DNA of 53,141 nucleotides, taken from contig CAUJDW010000032.1 of the NCBI GenBank assembly GCA_963169455.1, positions 1-53,141 on the forward strand, in the 5' to 3' direction. The notes under the pieces are model-generated. The model ran no database searches, was not told the origin of the DNA, and was given only the letters and a program-made list of their open reading frames with translations. Both the position numbers and the translations under genes were made by a program. Source of the stretch: Bacteroidota bacterium (lineage in GTDB: Bacteria > Bacteroidota > Bacteroidia > Chitinophagales > Saprospiraceae). Positions 1 to 8,135 of this stretch are shown here, in pieces; position 1 is the stretch's first letter; the number at the start of each line of letters is the position of its first letter.

Positions 1-57
1 CTGACTGGCGGGGGTTGAAGCGAATGCCTGTGGTTGCTTTTGGGTAGACAGAATAAC

Positions 58-74
58 GCAAGTCAGAGACTTGC
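58..74. repeat. Short perfect palindrome GCAAGTCAGAGACTTGC
   Basis: Six-base arms (GCAAGT/ACTTGC) around CAGAG. It lies in the 245 bases before the first gene, where I see no convincing coding sequence. Positions 141-165 of the same stretch also carry a GC-rich repeat (GCGGCCCGCGACGCAGG core) that recurs at about 28317-28333. No clear promoter is visible here, so transcription of the operon may start upstream of the window. Confidence 0.4.
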
Positions 75-245
75 CGGTTTGCTCGTATCGGGACACAGTC
101 CCTCACAAACGAAAAAATTATTGGATTTCACCCCGCAGCACAGGCGGCCCGCGACGCAGGCAAAGCCAATCTGGAGGTTCCCTGATTATCCCTTCGCGGG
201 ACACGGGGCCGGCTTCAAACCTAAATGGTTTCAAAAAAAGAAAAT

Positions 246-1250
246 ATGCGCATACTCCGGGGCGCCGGCCAGGTAGACAGGGAAAAGTGGCTTTCCTTTC
301 TGGAGTCCAGCCCCTATGGTTCCCCCTTCCAGAGCCCCGTATTCTTCGATGCCGTCAACTCGGCGCCCGGCCCGCAGGCCGCGGAGGTTTTTGCGCTGGA
401 AAGCGGCGGCAGGTTTGAGGCTCTTTGTGTCGCCACCTTGCAGAAAGAGAAGGGGCTGAAAGGATTTTTCTCCCGCCGGGCCATCGTTTACGGCGGGCCT
501 TTGCTCTCGGGAGGCGAAGCATCCAACTGGGCGCTTTTGTCCCGGGCTGTGGAAGATGCCCTTCGCCGGCAGGCGATCTATCTGGAAGTGAGAAACTTTC
601 ACGACTACCGGGCGGTTTACCCGGTTTACGAAGCAGCGCATTGGCAATACCTGCCCTATCTGAATGTGCAGCTTCCTCTGCAGGGCAGATCCCCGGAGGG
701 CATACTCGCCGGTATGAAGTACAACCGCCGCCGGGAGATCCGCCTTTCCACGGATGCCGGCGCCCTGTGCCGCCCGGCGGAATCGGAAGAAGAAGCGCAC
801 CGGGTTTACGGCATACTGGCCGGCCTGTACCGCGAACGGGTGAAGCTGCCCTTGCCCGGCTGGGATTTCTTCAGGCGCCTGTTTTTTTCAGAGGTGGGCA
901 GGGTGCTCGTGGTGCAGCACGGTGGAGAGCCCATCGGCGGTGCTTTCTGCCTGGCCATCGGCGGGCAGGGGATTTATACCTTCTACTACTGCGGGCTGCG
1001 CAATTACCACAACAAGATATTCCCTACACACCTGGCCGTTTGGGGCGCCATCGAATGCGGTTTGCGGGAAGGCCTAAAATATCTGGACTTCATGGGCGTC
1101 GGTTTGAAGGGCGAAGCGTACGGGGTGCGGCAGTACAAAATGGAGTTCGGAGGCGAGCTGAAGGAACAGGGGCGCTTCCTGAAAGTCCTGAATTACCCCC
1201 TTTACCAGATTGGCAGGCTGGGCCTGGCGGCGCTGCAGAAAGTTAAGTAA
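246..1250 (+). CDS. FemAB/GNAT-type acyl or aminoacyl transferase of a polysaccharide locus
   Basis: A 334-residue protein resembling the FemAB-related, GNAT-fold proteins of exopolysaccharide clusters. Visible hallmarks are an N-terminal segment with FQSPVFFD, a central basic stretch (MKYNRRREIR) and a C-terminal acetyltransferase half with GGAFCLAIGGQGIYTFYYCG followed by LDFMGVGL. FemX-type enzymes move amino acids from aminoacyl-tRNA onto an amine; the EPS-associated branch is uncharacterised, so the acceptor (possibly an amino sugar freed by the deacetylases downstream) is inference. An ATG at 225 is also in frame; 246 is preferred because family members begin close to the M-R-I-L-like strand. 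Four bases separate its stop from the next start, so it is part of the operon. Confidence 0.75.
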   Translation: MRILRGAGQVDREKWLSFLESSPYGSPFQSPVFFDAVNSAPGPQAAEVFALESGGRFEALCVATLQKEKGLKGFFSRRAIVYGGPLLSGGEASNWALLSRAVEDALRRQAIYLEVRNFHDYRAVYPVYEAAHWQYLPYLNVQLPLQGRSPEGILAGMKYNRRREIRLSTDAGALCRPAESEEEAHRVYGILAGLYRERVKLPLPGWDFFRRLFFSEVGRVLVVQHGGEPIGGAFCLAIGGQGIYTFYYCGLRNYHNKIFPTHLAVWGAIECGLREGLKYLDFMGVGLKGEAYGVRQYKMEFGGELKEQGRFLKVLNYPLYQIGRLGLAALQKVK

Positions 1251-1254
1251 ACGC

Positions 1255-2295
1255 GTGAATTTTTTAATAGACATCAGCCATCCGGCGCACGTCCATCTGT
1301 TCCGGTGTTTTGCCCGGGATATGCAGGCCCAGGGCCATCAGGTTCTTTTTACGGCGCGCGACAAGGAGATCACCATTCAGTTGCTGGAAGGATATGGGCT
1401 GCCGTTCGTTTCCTTCGGGAAAGGCCGCCGGGGCCTGGCCGGCAAGCTGCTGGGCATGTTCCGCTTCAGCAGGCGGCTTTACGCCGTGGCGCGCCGTTTC
1501 CGGCCCGGCATTTTCCTCAGCCACGGCTCCATCTACGCCGCCCAGGTGAGCGCCCTGATGCGCAGGCCCCACATTTCGTTTGAAGACACCGGCAACATGG
1601 AGCAGATTTTGCTGTACAAACCCTTTACCGATTACATCCTGGTTTCGGATTCCTTCTCCAGGTATTTCGGCAAAAAAACGGTCGTTTACCCCGGCTACCA
1701 CGAACTGGCCTACCTGCACCCCAACCGCTTTACGCCCAGCCCGGAAGTAATCCGCAGCTACGGCCTGGCCCCGGAAGACAATCTGGTGCTGCTGCGCTTC
1801 GTCTCCTGGAACGCCACCCACGACCTCAAACACGCGGGCATCCCGCTTTCGCTAAAAATAAAGGCGGTGGAGGCCTTCTCCCGTTACGGCCGGGTGCTGA
1901 TAACTTCGGAAAAAGAGCTGCCCGAAGCGCTGAAGCCCTTTCAGATCCGGATCGGCCCCATCGACATCTTCCACGTAATGGCGCATTGCCGGCTGGTTTT
2001 CGGCGAAAGCGCCACGATGGCCTCCGAAGCCGCCGTTCTGGGCGTGCCCGCCATTTACATCGATTCCAGGTCGAGAGACTACACGCAGGAGCAGGAAAGA
2101 AAGTACGGGCTGGTTTTCAATTTTACGGAATCCCCGGCAGATATCGAAAAAGCCATCCGCAGAGGGGAAGAAATCCTGGAGCGCCCCGATGCCTGGCGGC
2201 CCGCCTTCGCGGAGGGCCACGGCAGGCTGTTGCGGGACAAGGTCGATGTGACGGCTTTCCTGGAAGATTTCATCATGAACCTGCCGCAGAAATGA
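1255..2295 (+). CDS. DUF354 family glycosyltransferase-like protein
   Basis: A 346-residue protein. The N-terminus reads as V/M-NFLIDISHPAHVHLFR, the signature opening of the DUF354 family, which has the GT-B fold of MurG/UDP-GlcNAc 2-epimerase-like proteins. The second half has FGESATMASEAAVLGVPAIY, matching the nucleotide-binding loop of GT-B enzymes (E-x3-G-x-P). The GTG at 1255 is taken as start because it places the signature at residue 1; an ATG at 1210 would overlap the previous gene and add unrelated residues. The stop overlaps the next start as ATGA. Probable role: adding a sugar during assembly of the locus polymer in the cytoplasm; donor and acceptor are unknown. Confidence 0.75.
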   Translation: MNFLIDISHPAHVHLFRCFARDMQAQGHQVLFTARDKEITIQLLEGYGLPFVSFGKGRRGLAGKLLGMFRFSRRLYAVARRFRPGIFLSHGSIYAAQVSALMRRPHISFEDTGNMEQILLYKPFTDYILVSDSFSRYFGKKTVVYPGYHELAYLHPNRFTPSPEVIRSYGLAPEDNLVLLRFVSWNATHDLKHAGIPLSLKIKAVEAFSRYGRVLITSEKELPEALKPFQIRIGPIDIFHVMAHCRLVFGESATMASEAAVLGVPAIYIDSRSRDYTQEQERKYGLVFNFTESPADIEKAIRRGEEILERPDAWRPAFAEGHGRLLRDKVDVTAFLEDFIMNLPQK

Positions 2296-3581
2296 GGAGG
2301 CAGATATCCGGATCCGCTTTTCTGAAGAACCCATGGCTCGCCTTTGCGCCCTTTTTGCTGTTTTACATGGCCATTGTGGTTCTGCTGCACGAATCGTATG
2401 CCTTCCGGGGCGATGGAGAGCGCTATCTGGCCTATGCCCGCAACCTGCTGGCGGGCCGGTATGCGCTGGATGAAGACGTGCACCTGTGGAACGGCCCGGG
2501 TTATCCCCTGCTGCTGGCGCCTTTCACCGCCCTCGGGCTGCCGCTTCTGGCCGTCACCCTCTTCAATGCGGTGATGCAGTATGTATCCGTCGTTTTTCTG
2601 TACAAAACTATTGTGCTTTATGCATCCCGGGGCGCCGCTTTGTTTTTCGCCCTGTTCTGGGCCCTGCATTTCACCGCCTACGAACAGATGCCCATGATCA
2701 TGACGGAACCGCTGACGGTGCTGCTGGTTTCCCTCTTGGCCTATTTCACGGCCCTGTCCTTCCGGGCGGAACCTGGTTCACGGCCTGGCCGCTATCTGGT
2801 GCTTGCCGGGCTCGTGCTGGGGTATCTGGCGCTTACCAAGGTGATCTTCGGCCAGGTGCTGCTGCTGGGGCTGGCCCTGGCTGCCGCTCTCTTCCTGCTC
2901 AGCAGGGGCAGTAAAAATGCGAGAAGGCTCGCCCTCATCCTGCTGATTGCCCTGGCGGCCAATGCGCCCTACCTGGCTTATACCTACCAGGTGACGGGCC
3001 GCCTGTTTTACTGGGCCGACAGCGGCGGAATGTCCCTCTACTGGATGAGCACGCCCTACGAAAATGAATACGGCGACTGGCAGTCCGACCAGTTCAGCGC
3101 CGGTTTCAAAGGCCGCAACACCGAAGCCATCCGCAAAAACCACGAAGCGGATTATGCTGAAATATACCGCCTGAAAGGCGCGGAAAGGGACGGCCTGTTT
3201 AAGGAAAAAGCCCTGGAAAATATCAGAAACAACCCCCGGAAATATCTGGCCAACTGGGTGGCCAACGTCAGCAGGCTGTTTTTCGGTTTTCCCAATTCGT
3301 ATCAGTATGAAAATCTGAAGTTCCTGAAAATGTTTCCCAATATCTTCCTGCTGGTGCTGATGTGTTACAGCGTGCTGATCACCGCCTTCAACTTCCGGAA
3401 GTTTCCATTCGAGATCATCTTCCTGACAGCTCTGGCCTTTGTGTATCTGGGCCTGTCTTCGATCGTGAGCGCCTATCCGCGCATGTTGCTGGCCATCGCC
3501 CCCCTGCTCCTGCTCTGGATCGCCATCTGTGTGAGCCGCACCATCAGGATCAGCCTGGGCTTCGGCCCTCCGAACGCATGA
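2292..3581 (+). CDS. Polytopic GT-C glycosyltransferase (ArnT/PMT-like, family 39)
   Basis: A 429-residue membrane protein with about ten hydrophobic segments. Shortly after the first segment it has ESYAFRGDGERYLAYARNLL, the acidic first periplasmic loop typical of ArnT/PMT GT-C enzymes that use polyprenyl-phosphate sugars. A second loop has GPGYPLLLAPFTALGLP, similar to the P-P-L-Y-P-like motif of the family. A non-membrane stretch (about residues 250-330) is rich in charged residues and followed by two more helices. The start ATG overlaps the DUF354 stop (ATGA), so the pair is translationally coupled. It probably decorates the lipid-linked or nascent glycan on the periplasmic side. Confidence 0.7.
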   Translation: MRRQISGSAFLKNPWLAFAPFLLFYMAIVVLLHESYAFRGDGERYLAYARNLLAGRYALDEDVHLWNGPGYPLLLAPFTALGLPLLAVTLFNAVMQYVSVVFLYKTIVLYASRGAALFFALFWALHFTAYEQMPMIMTEPLTVLLVSLLAYFTALSFRAEPGSRPGRYLVLAGLVLGYLALTKVIFGQVLLLGLALAAALFLLSRGSKNARRLALILLIALAANAPYLAYTYQVTGRLFYWADSGGMSLYWMSTPYENEYGDWQSDQFSAGFKGRNTEAIRKNHEADYAEIYRLKGAERDGLFKEKALENIRNNPRKYLANWVANVSRLFFGFPNSYQYENLKFLKMFPNIFLLVLMCYSVLITAFNFRKFPFEIIFLTALAFVYLGLSSIVSAYPRMLLAIAPLLLLWIAICVSRTIRISLGFGPPNA

Positions 3582-4390
3582 AAACTACGACATCTGTTTC
3601 CCCGGTCCCCCTTTTTCGCAAAAAAGGCAAGGATTTCACCCTGGATGTGTACAGGCAATTGCTGGCCGCCTTCCGGGCGCGGGGATATGCTTTTCAGGCA
3701 TTTGAGGAATATGTCATTCAAAAGCCGGCGGGCAGTGTGCTTGTCCTGCGCCATGACGTGGACCGCATACCCGGCAACGCCCTGAAAATGGCCCGGATCG
3801 AACAGGAGATGGGCATAAAAGCTTCTTATTTTTTCCGGGTTGTGCCCCAGGTTTGGGATGAAGGCGTCATCAGGGAAATCGTCGCACTGGGGCATGAAGC
3901 CGCCTACCATTACGAAGACCTGGCGATTACGGGCGGAAACTACGAAGAGGCCATCCGGCACTTTGAGCGGCAACTGGGCCGCCTGCGGCAGTTCTACCCC
4001 TCCCGTACTATATGCATGCACGGCAGCCCCATGGCCCGATGGGATAACCGCAAGCTCTGGGAGCGCTACGATTACCGCGATTTCGGGATCATCGCCGAGC
4101 CTTATTTCGATATTGATTACTCCAGGGTTTTTTACGTAACCGATACGGGCCGCGCCTGGAACAACAGCAGCATAAGCGTGAGGGATAAAGTGGATTCCGG
4201 CTTTGACATCCCCATCCGCAGCACCTTCCACCTGATAAGCATGCTTGAAGAGGGCCGGATGCCGCAGCACATCATGCTCAACACCCACCCCCACCGCTGG
4301 TTCGATCCTGGGCTGATGTGGTTCAGGGAACTGGCCATGCAGAATGTTAAGAACCTCGTCAAATCCTTCCTCGTAAAAACGAATGGCTGA
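3578..4390 (+). CDS. Polysaccharide deacetylase-like protein (divergent NodB fold)
   Basis: A 270-residue protein without signal peptide. VLRHDVDRIPGNALKMARIE carries the Asp pair expected in motif 1 of the NodB homology domain, and GHEAAYHYEDL sits where the metal-binding H-x3-H normally lies, though with altered spacing. ICMHGSPM and LNTHPHRW supply later histidines. This is the divergent deacetylase-like subfamily common in capsule loci, so catalysis is probable rather than certain. The start ATG overlaps the previous stop as ATGA, and its stop overlaps the next deacetylase start by one base, giving a tightly coupled pair. Expected role: removing N-acetyl from an amino sugar in the cytoplasm or on a lipid-linked intermediate. 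Confidence 0.7.
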   Translation: MKTTTSVSPVPLFRKKGKDFTLDVYRQLLAAFRARGYAFQAFEEYVIQKPAGSVLVLRHDVDRIPGNALKMARIEQEMGIKASYFFRVVPQVWDEGVIREIVALGHEAAYHYEDLAITGGNYEEAIRHFERQLGRLRQFYPSRTICMHGSPMARWDNRKLWERYDYRDFGIIAEPYFDIDYSRVFYVTDTGRAWNNSSISVRDKVDSGFDIPIRSTFHLISMLEEGRMPQHIMLNTHPHRWFDPGLMWFRELAMQNVKNLVKSFLVKTNG

Positions 4391-5316
4391 TGGCGGGATA
4401 CGCGCTTTGGACCAACGACGTGGAAACCACTTCCATCTGGTTTAACACCCTGAGGGACGAAACGGGGTGGAAGGTCTGGAAAGAGGGAATGCCCGTTTTG
4501 CTGGACATCTACGAAAAGTACGGCATCAAAACCACTTTCTTCTTTACGGGTTACATCGCCAGCTTATATCCCGGCGTGGTGAAAATGGCTCAGGAGCGGG
4601 GGCATGAGGTCGGCAGCCACAGCTTTTCCCATAAAAAGGAGCACGGGCTCGACGTTTTGCCGTATGAGGAGCAGCTCGCCCAGCTTCAGTCTTCAAAAAA
4701 AATCCTGGAAGACATCAGCGGGCAGGAGGTCATCTCCTTTCGCGCTCCGGCCCTTCGGCTGAGCAGGGATTCGGCCCGGGCGCTCATCGAAAGCGGCTAC
4801 CGCATCGACAGCTCGGTGGCCTCCCAGCGCTTCGACATGTTCATGTCCTTCGGGGGAAGAAAAAAACTGAACTGGTTAACAGCCCCCCGGCTTCCGTACC
4901 GGGTGGATGAGAACAACATCTTCCGGCGCGGCGGCAGCCCGCTGGCAGAGGTGCCTTTATCGGCCACCATTTTCCCCTACGTCGGCACCACCATGCGGGT
5001 ATTTCCCGCCGTCACCCGCCTCCAGCGGTTCCTGTTGCACGCCGAATCGTCCTGGAACCGGAAGCCCATCGTTTTCGACATCCACCCGAACGAGTTCATC
5101 GATGAATCGGGTGAAAAACGGGCCATCGAACGGCGCAACAGCGGCTTCCTGTCCTACTTCCTGAAGGATGTGGCCCGGGCCAAACTGAAAGTGCGGAACC
5201 TGGGCCCTGCAGCGGCGCCACTTTACGAGCGGGAAATTTCCTTTTACATGGAGCGCGGTTATACCTGCCTGCCTCTGAGAGACTACTGCAGGCAGGTGGG
5301 GCTGCTTCCCGCTTGA
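4390..5316 (+). CDS. Polysaccharide deacetylase (NodB/carbohydrate esterase 4-like)
   Basis: A 308-residue protein with a canonical NodB core: TNDVET (Asp10) for motif 1, GIKTTFFFTG, then GHEVGSHSFSH giving the metal ligands His77 and His81, and SFRAPALRLS for motif 3. No signal peptide is visible, so it probably acts on a cytoplasmic or membrane-bound precursor. It overlaps the upstream deacetylase by one base (TGATG) and is followed by the formyltransferase, an order that suggests deacetylation then N-formylation of the same amino sugar. That link is inference; the deacetylase family call is firm. Confidence 0.85.
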   Translation: MAGYALWTNDVETTSIWFNTLRDETGWKVWKEGMPVLLDIYEKYGIKTTFFFTGYIASLYPGVVKMAQERGHEVGSHSFSHKKEHGLDVLPYEEQLAQLQSSKKILEDISGQEVISFRAPALRLSRDSARALIESGYRIDSSVASQRFDMFMSFGGRKKLNWLTAPRLPYRVDENNIFRRGGSPLAEVPLSATIFPYVGTTMRVFPAVTRLQRFLLHAESSWNRKPIVFDIHPNEFIDESGEKRAIERRNSGFLSYFLKDVARAKLKVRNLGPAAAPLYEREISFYMERGYTCLPLRDYCRQVGLLPA

Positions 5317-5330
5317 ACTACCCATCAGGC

Positions 5331-6143
5331 ATGCGGATATTTATCATCACGATGGATGAGCCCATCGAAACCCACCAGTTCATCAGGTACATACTGCACC
5401 GGAAAGGGAGCCAGGTGGTGGGGTTGGCCGTAACGGAGGGCGGACGGCTGAGCATCGGGAAAAACAGGTCGCGGGCGGCTTACCTGCTTTCCCTGTTCCT
5501 GATCATGGGCCCCGGGTATTTTCTGGCCAACGCCTTTACGGCCCTGCGCTTTGCCGCCCTGAAAAAAGCCCACATCCTGGGCCTTGCCGCCGACCCTTCC
5601 ATCCGCTCCTTCGCTGCGCAGCTCGGCATACCAACCTGGCGCATCAAAACGCCGAACAGCAGGAGCTTCCGGGAAGAGCTGCAGCGCCTGGGCGTCGATG
5701 TGGTCATCAACCAGAGCCAGAACATCCTGAAAAAAGCCCTGCTCGATATCCCACGCATTGGCGTCATCAACCGGCACAACGCCCTCCTGCCCAGAAACCG
5801 CGGGCGGCTGACACCCTTCTGGGCCTTGTACAAAGGCGAACGGGAAAGCGGGGTTTCCATCCACTTCGTCACCGAAGGCATCGATGCCGGCCCGGTCATC
5901 GTGCAGAAGAAATTCGACATCGCGCCGAATGAAACCTTTCGTTCCCTGGTGCGGAAAAATTATGAAATAGCCCCCCTGGCAATGGTGGAAGCCCTGGAAA
6001 AACTGGAAAGCGGAGCGGAGGGCTTCCTGCCCAACAGGGACGAAGAAGCGACTTACAATTCCGTGCCCACCCTCCGGGACGCCTGGCGATTCCGGGCCAG
6101 GATGATCAGGCGGTGGTTGTCGCCTGGGTATAATCAGCTCTAA
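5331..6143 (+). CDS. Formyltransferase family protein (sugar N-formyltransferase candidate)
   Basis: A 270-residue protein with the Fmt/GART fold signature: VINRHNALLPRNRGRLTPFW carries the N-x-H pair and LLP loop, and EGIDAGPVI carries the catalytic Asp. Members use N10-formyltetrahydrofolate to formylate an amine; in polysaccharide loci they formylate 4-amino or 3-amino sugars. An in-frame TTG at 5313 overlaps the previous gene; ATG 5331 (MRIFIITMDEP) is preferred because it begins directly at the first beta strand. Position just after two deacetylases supports an amino-sugar substrate. A tRNA or purine role is unlikely, given the length and context. Confidence 0.8.
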   Translation: MRIFIITMDEPIETHQFIRYILHRKGSQVVGLAVTEGGRLSIGKNRSRAAYLLSLFLIMGPGYFLANAFTALRFAALKKAHILGLAADPSIRSFAAQLGIPTWRIKTPNSRSFREELQRLGVDVVINQSQNILKKALLDIPRIGVINRHNALLPRNRGRLTPFWALYKGERESGVSIHFVTEGIDAGPVIVQKKFDIAPNETFRSLVRKNYEIAPLAMVEALEKLESGAEGFLPNRDEEATYNSVPTLRDAWRFRARMIRRWLSPGYNQL

Positions 6144-6155
6144 AAACAAACGGCC

Positions 6156-8036
6156 ATGTGCGGTATCGTCGGGATCTATCACAAAAATGGCATTCCTCTT
6201 GGAGAAGAAGTGCTGAAATCCATGGCGGACACCATCCACCACCGCGGGCCGGACGACGAAGGTTCCTTCGTTGACAACAACATCGGTTTTTACCATAAAC
6301 GCCTGTCGATCATCGACCTGTCCACCGGACACCAGCCTATGACGGACGGGGATGTCACCATCGCCTTCAACGGCGAGATTTACAACTACATCGAACTGCG
6401 GCAGGAACTGGTGCAGGCCGGATGCCGTTTCCGAACGCATTCCGACACGGAGGTCATCCTGAAAATGTACCAGAAATACGGAGAAGAGGCCATCGGGCGG
6501 CTGAACGGGATGTTCGCCTTTCTGCTGTACGATAAGGGCCGCCGCCGGCTGATCGCCGCCAGAGACCATTTCGGCATCAAACCGCTGTACATTTATGAGG
6601 ATGGGGAAAAGGCCATCTTCGCTTCTGAGATCAAGGCCATCCTGGCGCACCCCGATGTGACGGCCGCCCTGAACCGGGAATCGCTGAATGAATACCTCAC
6701 TTTCCAGTTTCTGCTGGGCGGCCATACCCTCTTCCAGGGCATAAAGAAATTGCTGCCGGGCCACTACCTGTCCATCGACCTGAAGAGCGGCAGTTCGGAA
6801 CTGGCCAAGTACTGGGAGCCCAACTTCAAGGTGGACAAACACCACACCCTCGACTATTTCGTTTACGAGCTGCAGCGCCTGCTGGAGGATACGGTGAAGA
6901 TTCAGCTGCGCAGCGATGTGCCGGCCGGAGCTTACCTGAGCGGCGGCGTCGATTCCAGCATCGTCTCCATCCTGGCAGCCCGGAACATTCCCGGCAGCCT
7001 GAAGGCCTTTACGGGCGCCTTCCACGAGGGGCGGGAGTACGATGAAACCCCATACGCCGAGCTCGTCGCCCGGAGCTGCAATGCCCAGATGTTCAAGGTC
7101 TATCCCACCGAACGGGACTTTGTCGAACTGCTTCCGAAACTGATCTACCACATGGATGAGCCGGTGGTGGGGCCGGGCCTGTTCCCGCAGTACATGGTGT
7201 CGCGCCTGGCTGCCGACAATGTCAAGGTCGTGCTCGGCGGGCAGGGGGGTGATGAAATATTCGGCGGTTATACGCGCTACGTGGTGGCCTACCTGGAACA
7301 AGCGCTCAAAGGCGCCATCTTCGAAACCAATGACGAGGGCGAACACGTGGTGTCCCTGCAGTCCATTGTCCCGAACCTGCCCTGCCTGCGGCAGTACATC
7401 CCCATGTTGCGGCAGTTCTGGCAGCAGGAAGCATTCGGAGACATGGACCGCCGGTACTTCCACCTGATCGACCGCAGCGAAAGCGCCCTGGAATTGTACA
7501 CCGAAGATTTCCGGAAGCAATACAACCGGGAGGCTATTTTCCACGAGTTCCAGTCGATCTTCAACCACCCCGACACCCTGTCTTACTACAACAAGATGAC
7601 CCATTTCGACATGTTCGGCAGCCTGCCGGGCCTGCTTCAGGTCGAAGACCGGGTGAGCATGGCGGTTTCCCTGGAGTCGCGGGTGCCCCTGCTGGACCGC
7701 CGCATCGTCGACCTCGTCGCTTCCATGCCGGTGAACATGAAATTCAAGGGCGGCGAGATGAAATACATCCTCAAGAAGGCCGTCAGAAACATCCTGCCGC
7801 CGGAAATCCTGGCCCGCAAGGACAAGATGGGCTTTCCGGTGCCGCTCCACATCTGGGCTCAGAACGGCGCTTCGGCTTTTATCAAAGACGTCCTGCTGTC
7901 GAAGGCTTGCCGGGAAAGGGGCATTTTCGATATGAAAAAACTGGAAGCCCTGATCCGCTCCGAACGGGCTTTCGGGCGCACGCTCTGGGGCGCGCTGTGC
8001 ATAGAACTCTGGTTCCGGCAGTTTATCGGACGGTAG
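6156..8036 (+). CDS. asnB: Asparagine synthase (glutamine-hydrolysing), polysaccharide-locus type
   Basis: A 626-residue AsnB-type amidotransferase. Cys2 of MCGIVGIY is the glutaminase nucleophile; RLSIIDLSTGHQP, NGEIYNY and SDTEV follow in the N-terminal Ntn domain. The synthetase domain has the PP-loop SGGVDSS around residue 262 and GGQGGDEIFGGY further on. Full length for the family. In a glycan locus such enzymes are thought to amidate uronic acids (for example the WbpS-type in O-antigen loci), which fits the dehydrogenase encoded next; a general asparagine-synthesis role cannot be excluded. It lies 12 bases after the formyltransferase. Confidence 0.88.
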   Translation: MCGIVGIYHKNGIPLGEEVLKSMADTIHHRGPDDEGSFVDNNIGFYHKRLSIIDLSTGHQPMTDGDVTIAFNGEIYNYIELRQELVQAGCRFRTHSDTEVILKMYQKYGEEAIGRLNGMFAFLLYDKGRRRLIAARDHFGIKPLYIYEDGEKAIFASEIKAILAHPDVTAALNRESLNEYLTFQFLLGGHTLFQGIKKLLPGHYLSIDLKSGSSELAKYWEPNFKVDKHHTLDYFVYELQRLLEDTVKIQLRSDVPAGAYLSGGVDSSIVSILAARNIPGSLKAFTGAFHEGREYDETPYAELVARSCNAQMFKVYPTERDFVELLPKLIYHMDEPVVGPGLFPQYMVSRLAADNVKVVLGGQGGDEIFGGYTRYVVAYLEQALKGAIFETNDEGEHVVSLQSIVPNLPCLRQYIPMLRQFWQQEAFGDMDRRYFHLIDRSESALELYTEDFRKQYNREAIFHEFQSIFNHPDTLSYYNKMTHFDMFGSLPGLLQVEDRVSMAVSLESRVPLLDRRIVDLVASMPVNMKFKGGEMKYILKKAVRNILPPEILARKDKMGFPVPLHIWAQNGASAFIKDVLLSKACRERGIFDMKKLEALIRSERAFGRTLWGALCIELWFRQFIGR

Positions 8037-8059
8037 TGAGCCCGGCGAGGGGGAAGAGG

Positions 8060-8082
8060 TTGGAACGCGGGCCTGCGGCCCG
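8060..8082. repeat. GC-rich hairpin repeat between asnB and the dehydrogenase gene
   Basis: The spacer contains CGGGCCTGCGGCCCG, a hairpin with six-base arms. The words GGAACGC and GGCCTGCGGCCC also occur at 28304-28323, and a related GCGGCCCGCGACGCAGG word is at 144-160. It therefore looks like a dispersed repeat rather than a terminator: there is no T-run and the operon continues. Confidence 0.4.
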
Positions 8083-8135
8083 TGCTCCGGAATAGTCATG
8101 GAAAAGCACACTTAAAAACCATACAACCGAAAGTC

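Noticed and set aside
225-245. Upstream ATG for the FemAB-like gene
   Set aside because: In frame but adds seven residues not typical of the family; kept only as an alternative start.
5325-8111. A 928-codon open frame on the - strand
   Set aside because: It lies wholly antisense to the formyltransferase and asnB genes, whose motifs are unambiguous; high GC with biased third positions creates such long shadow frames. It shows no recognisable motif.
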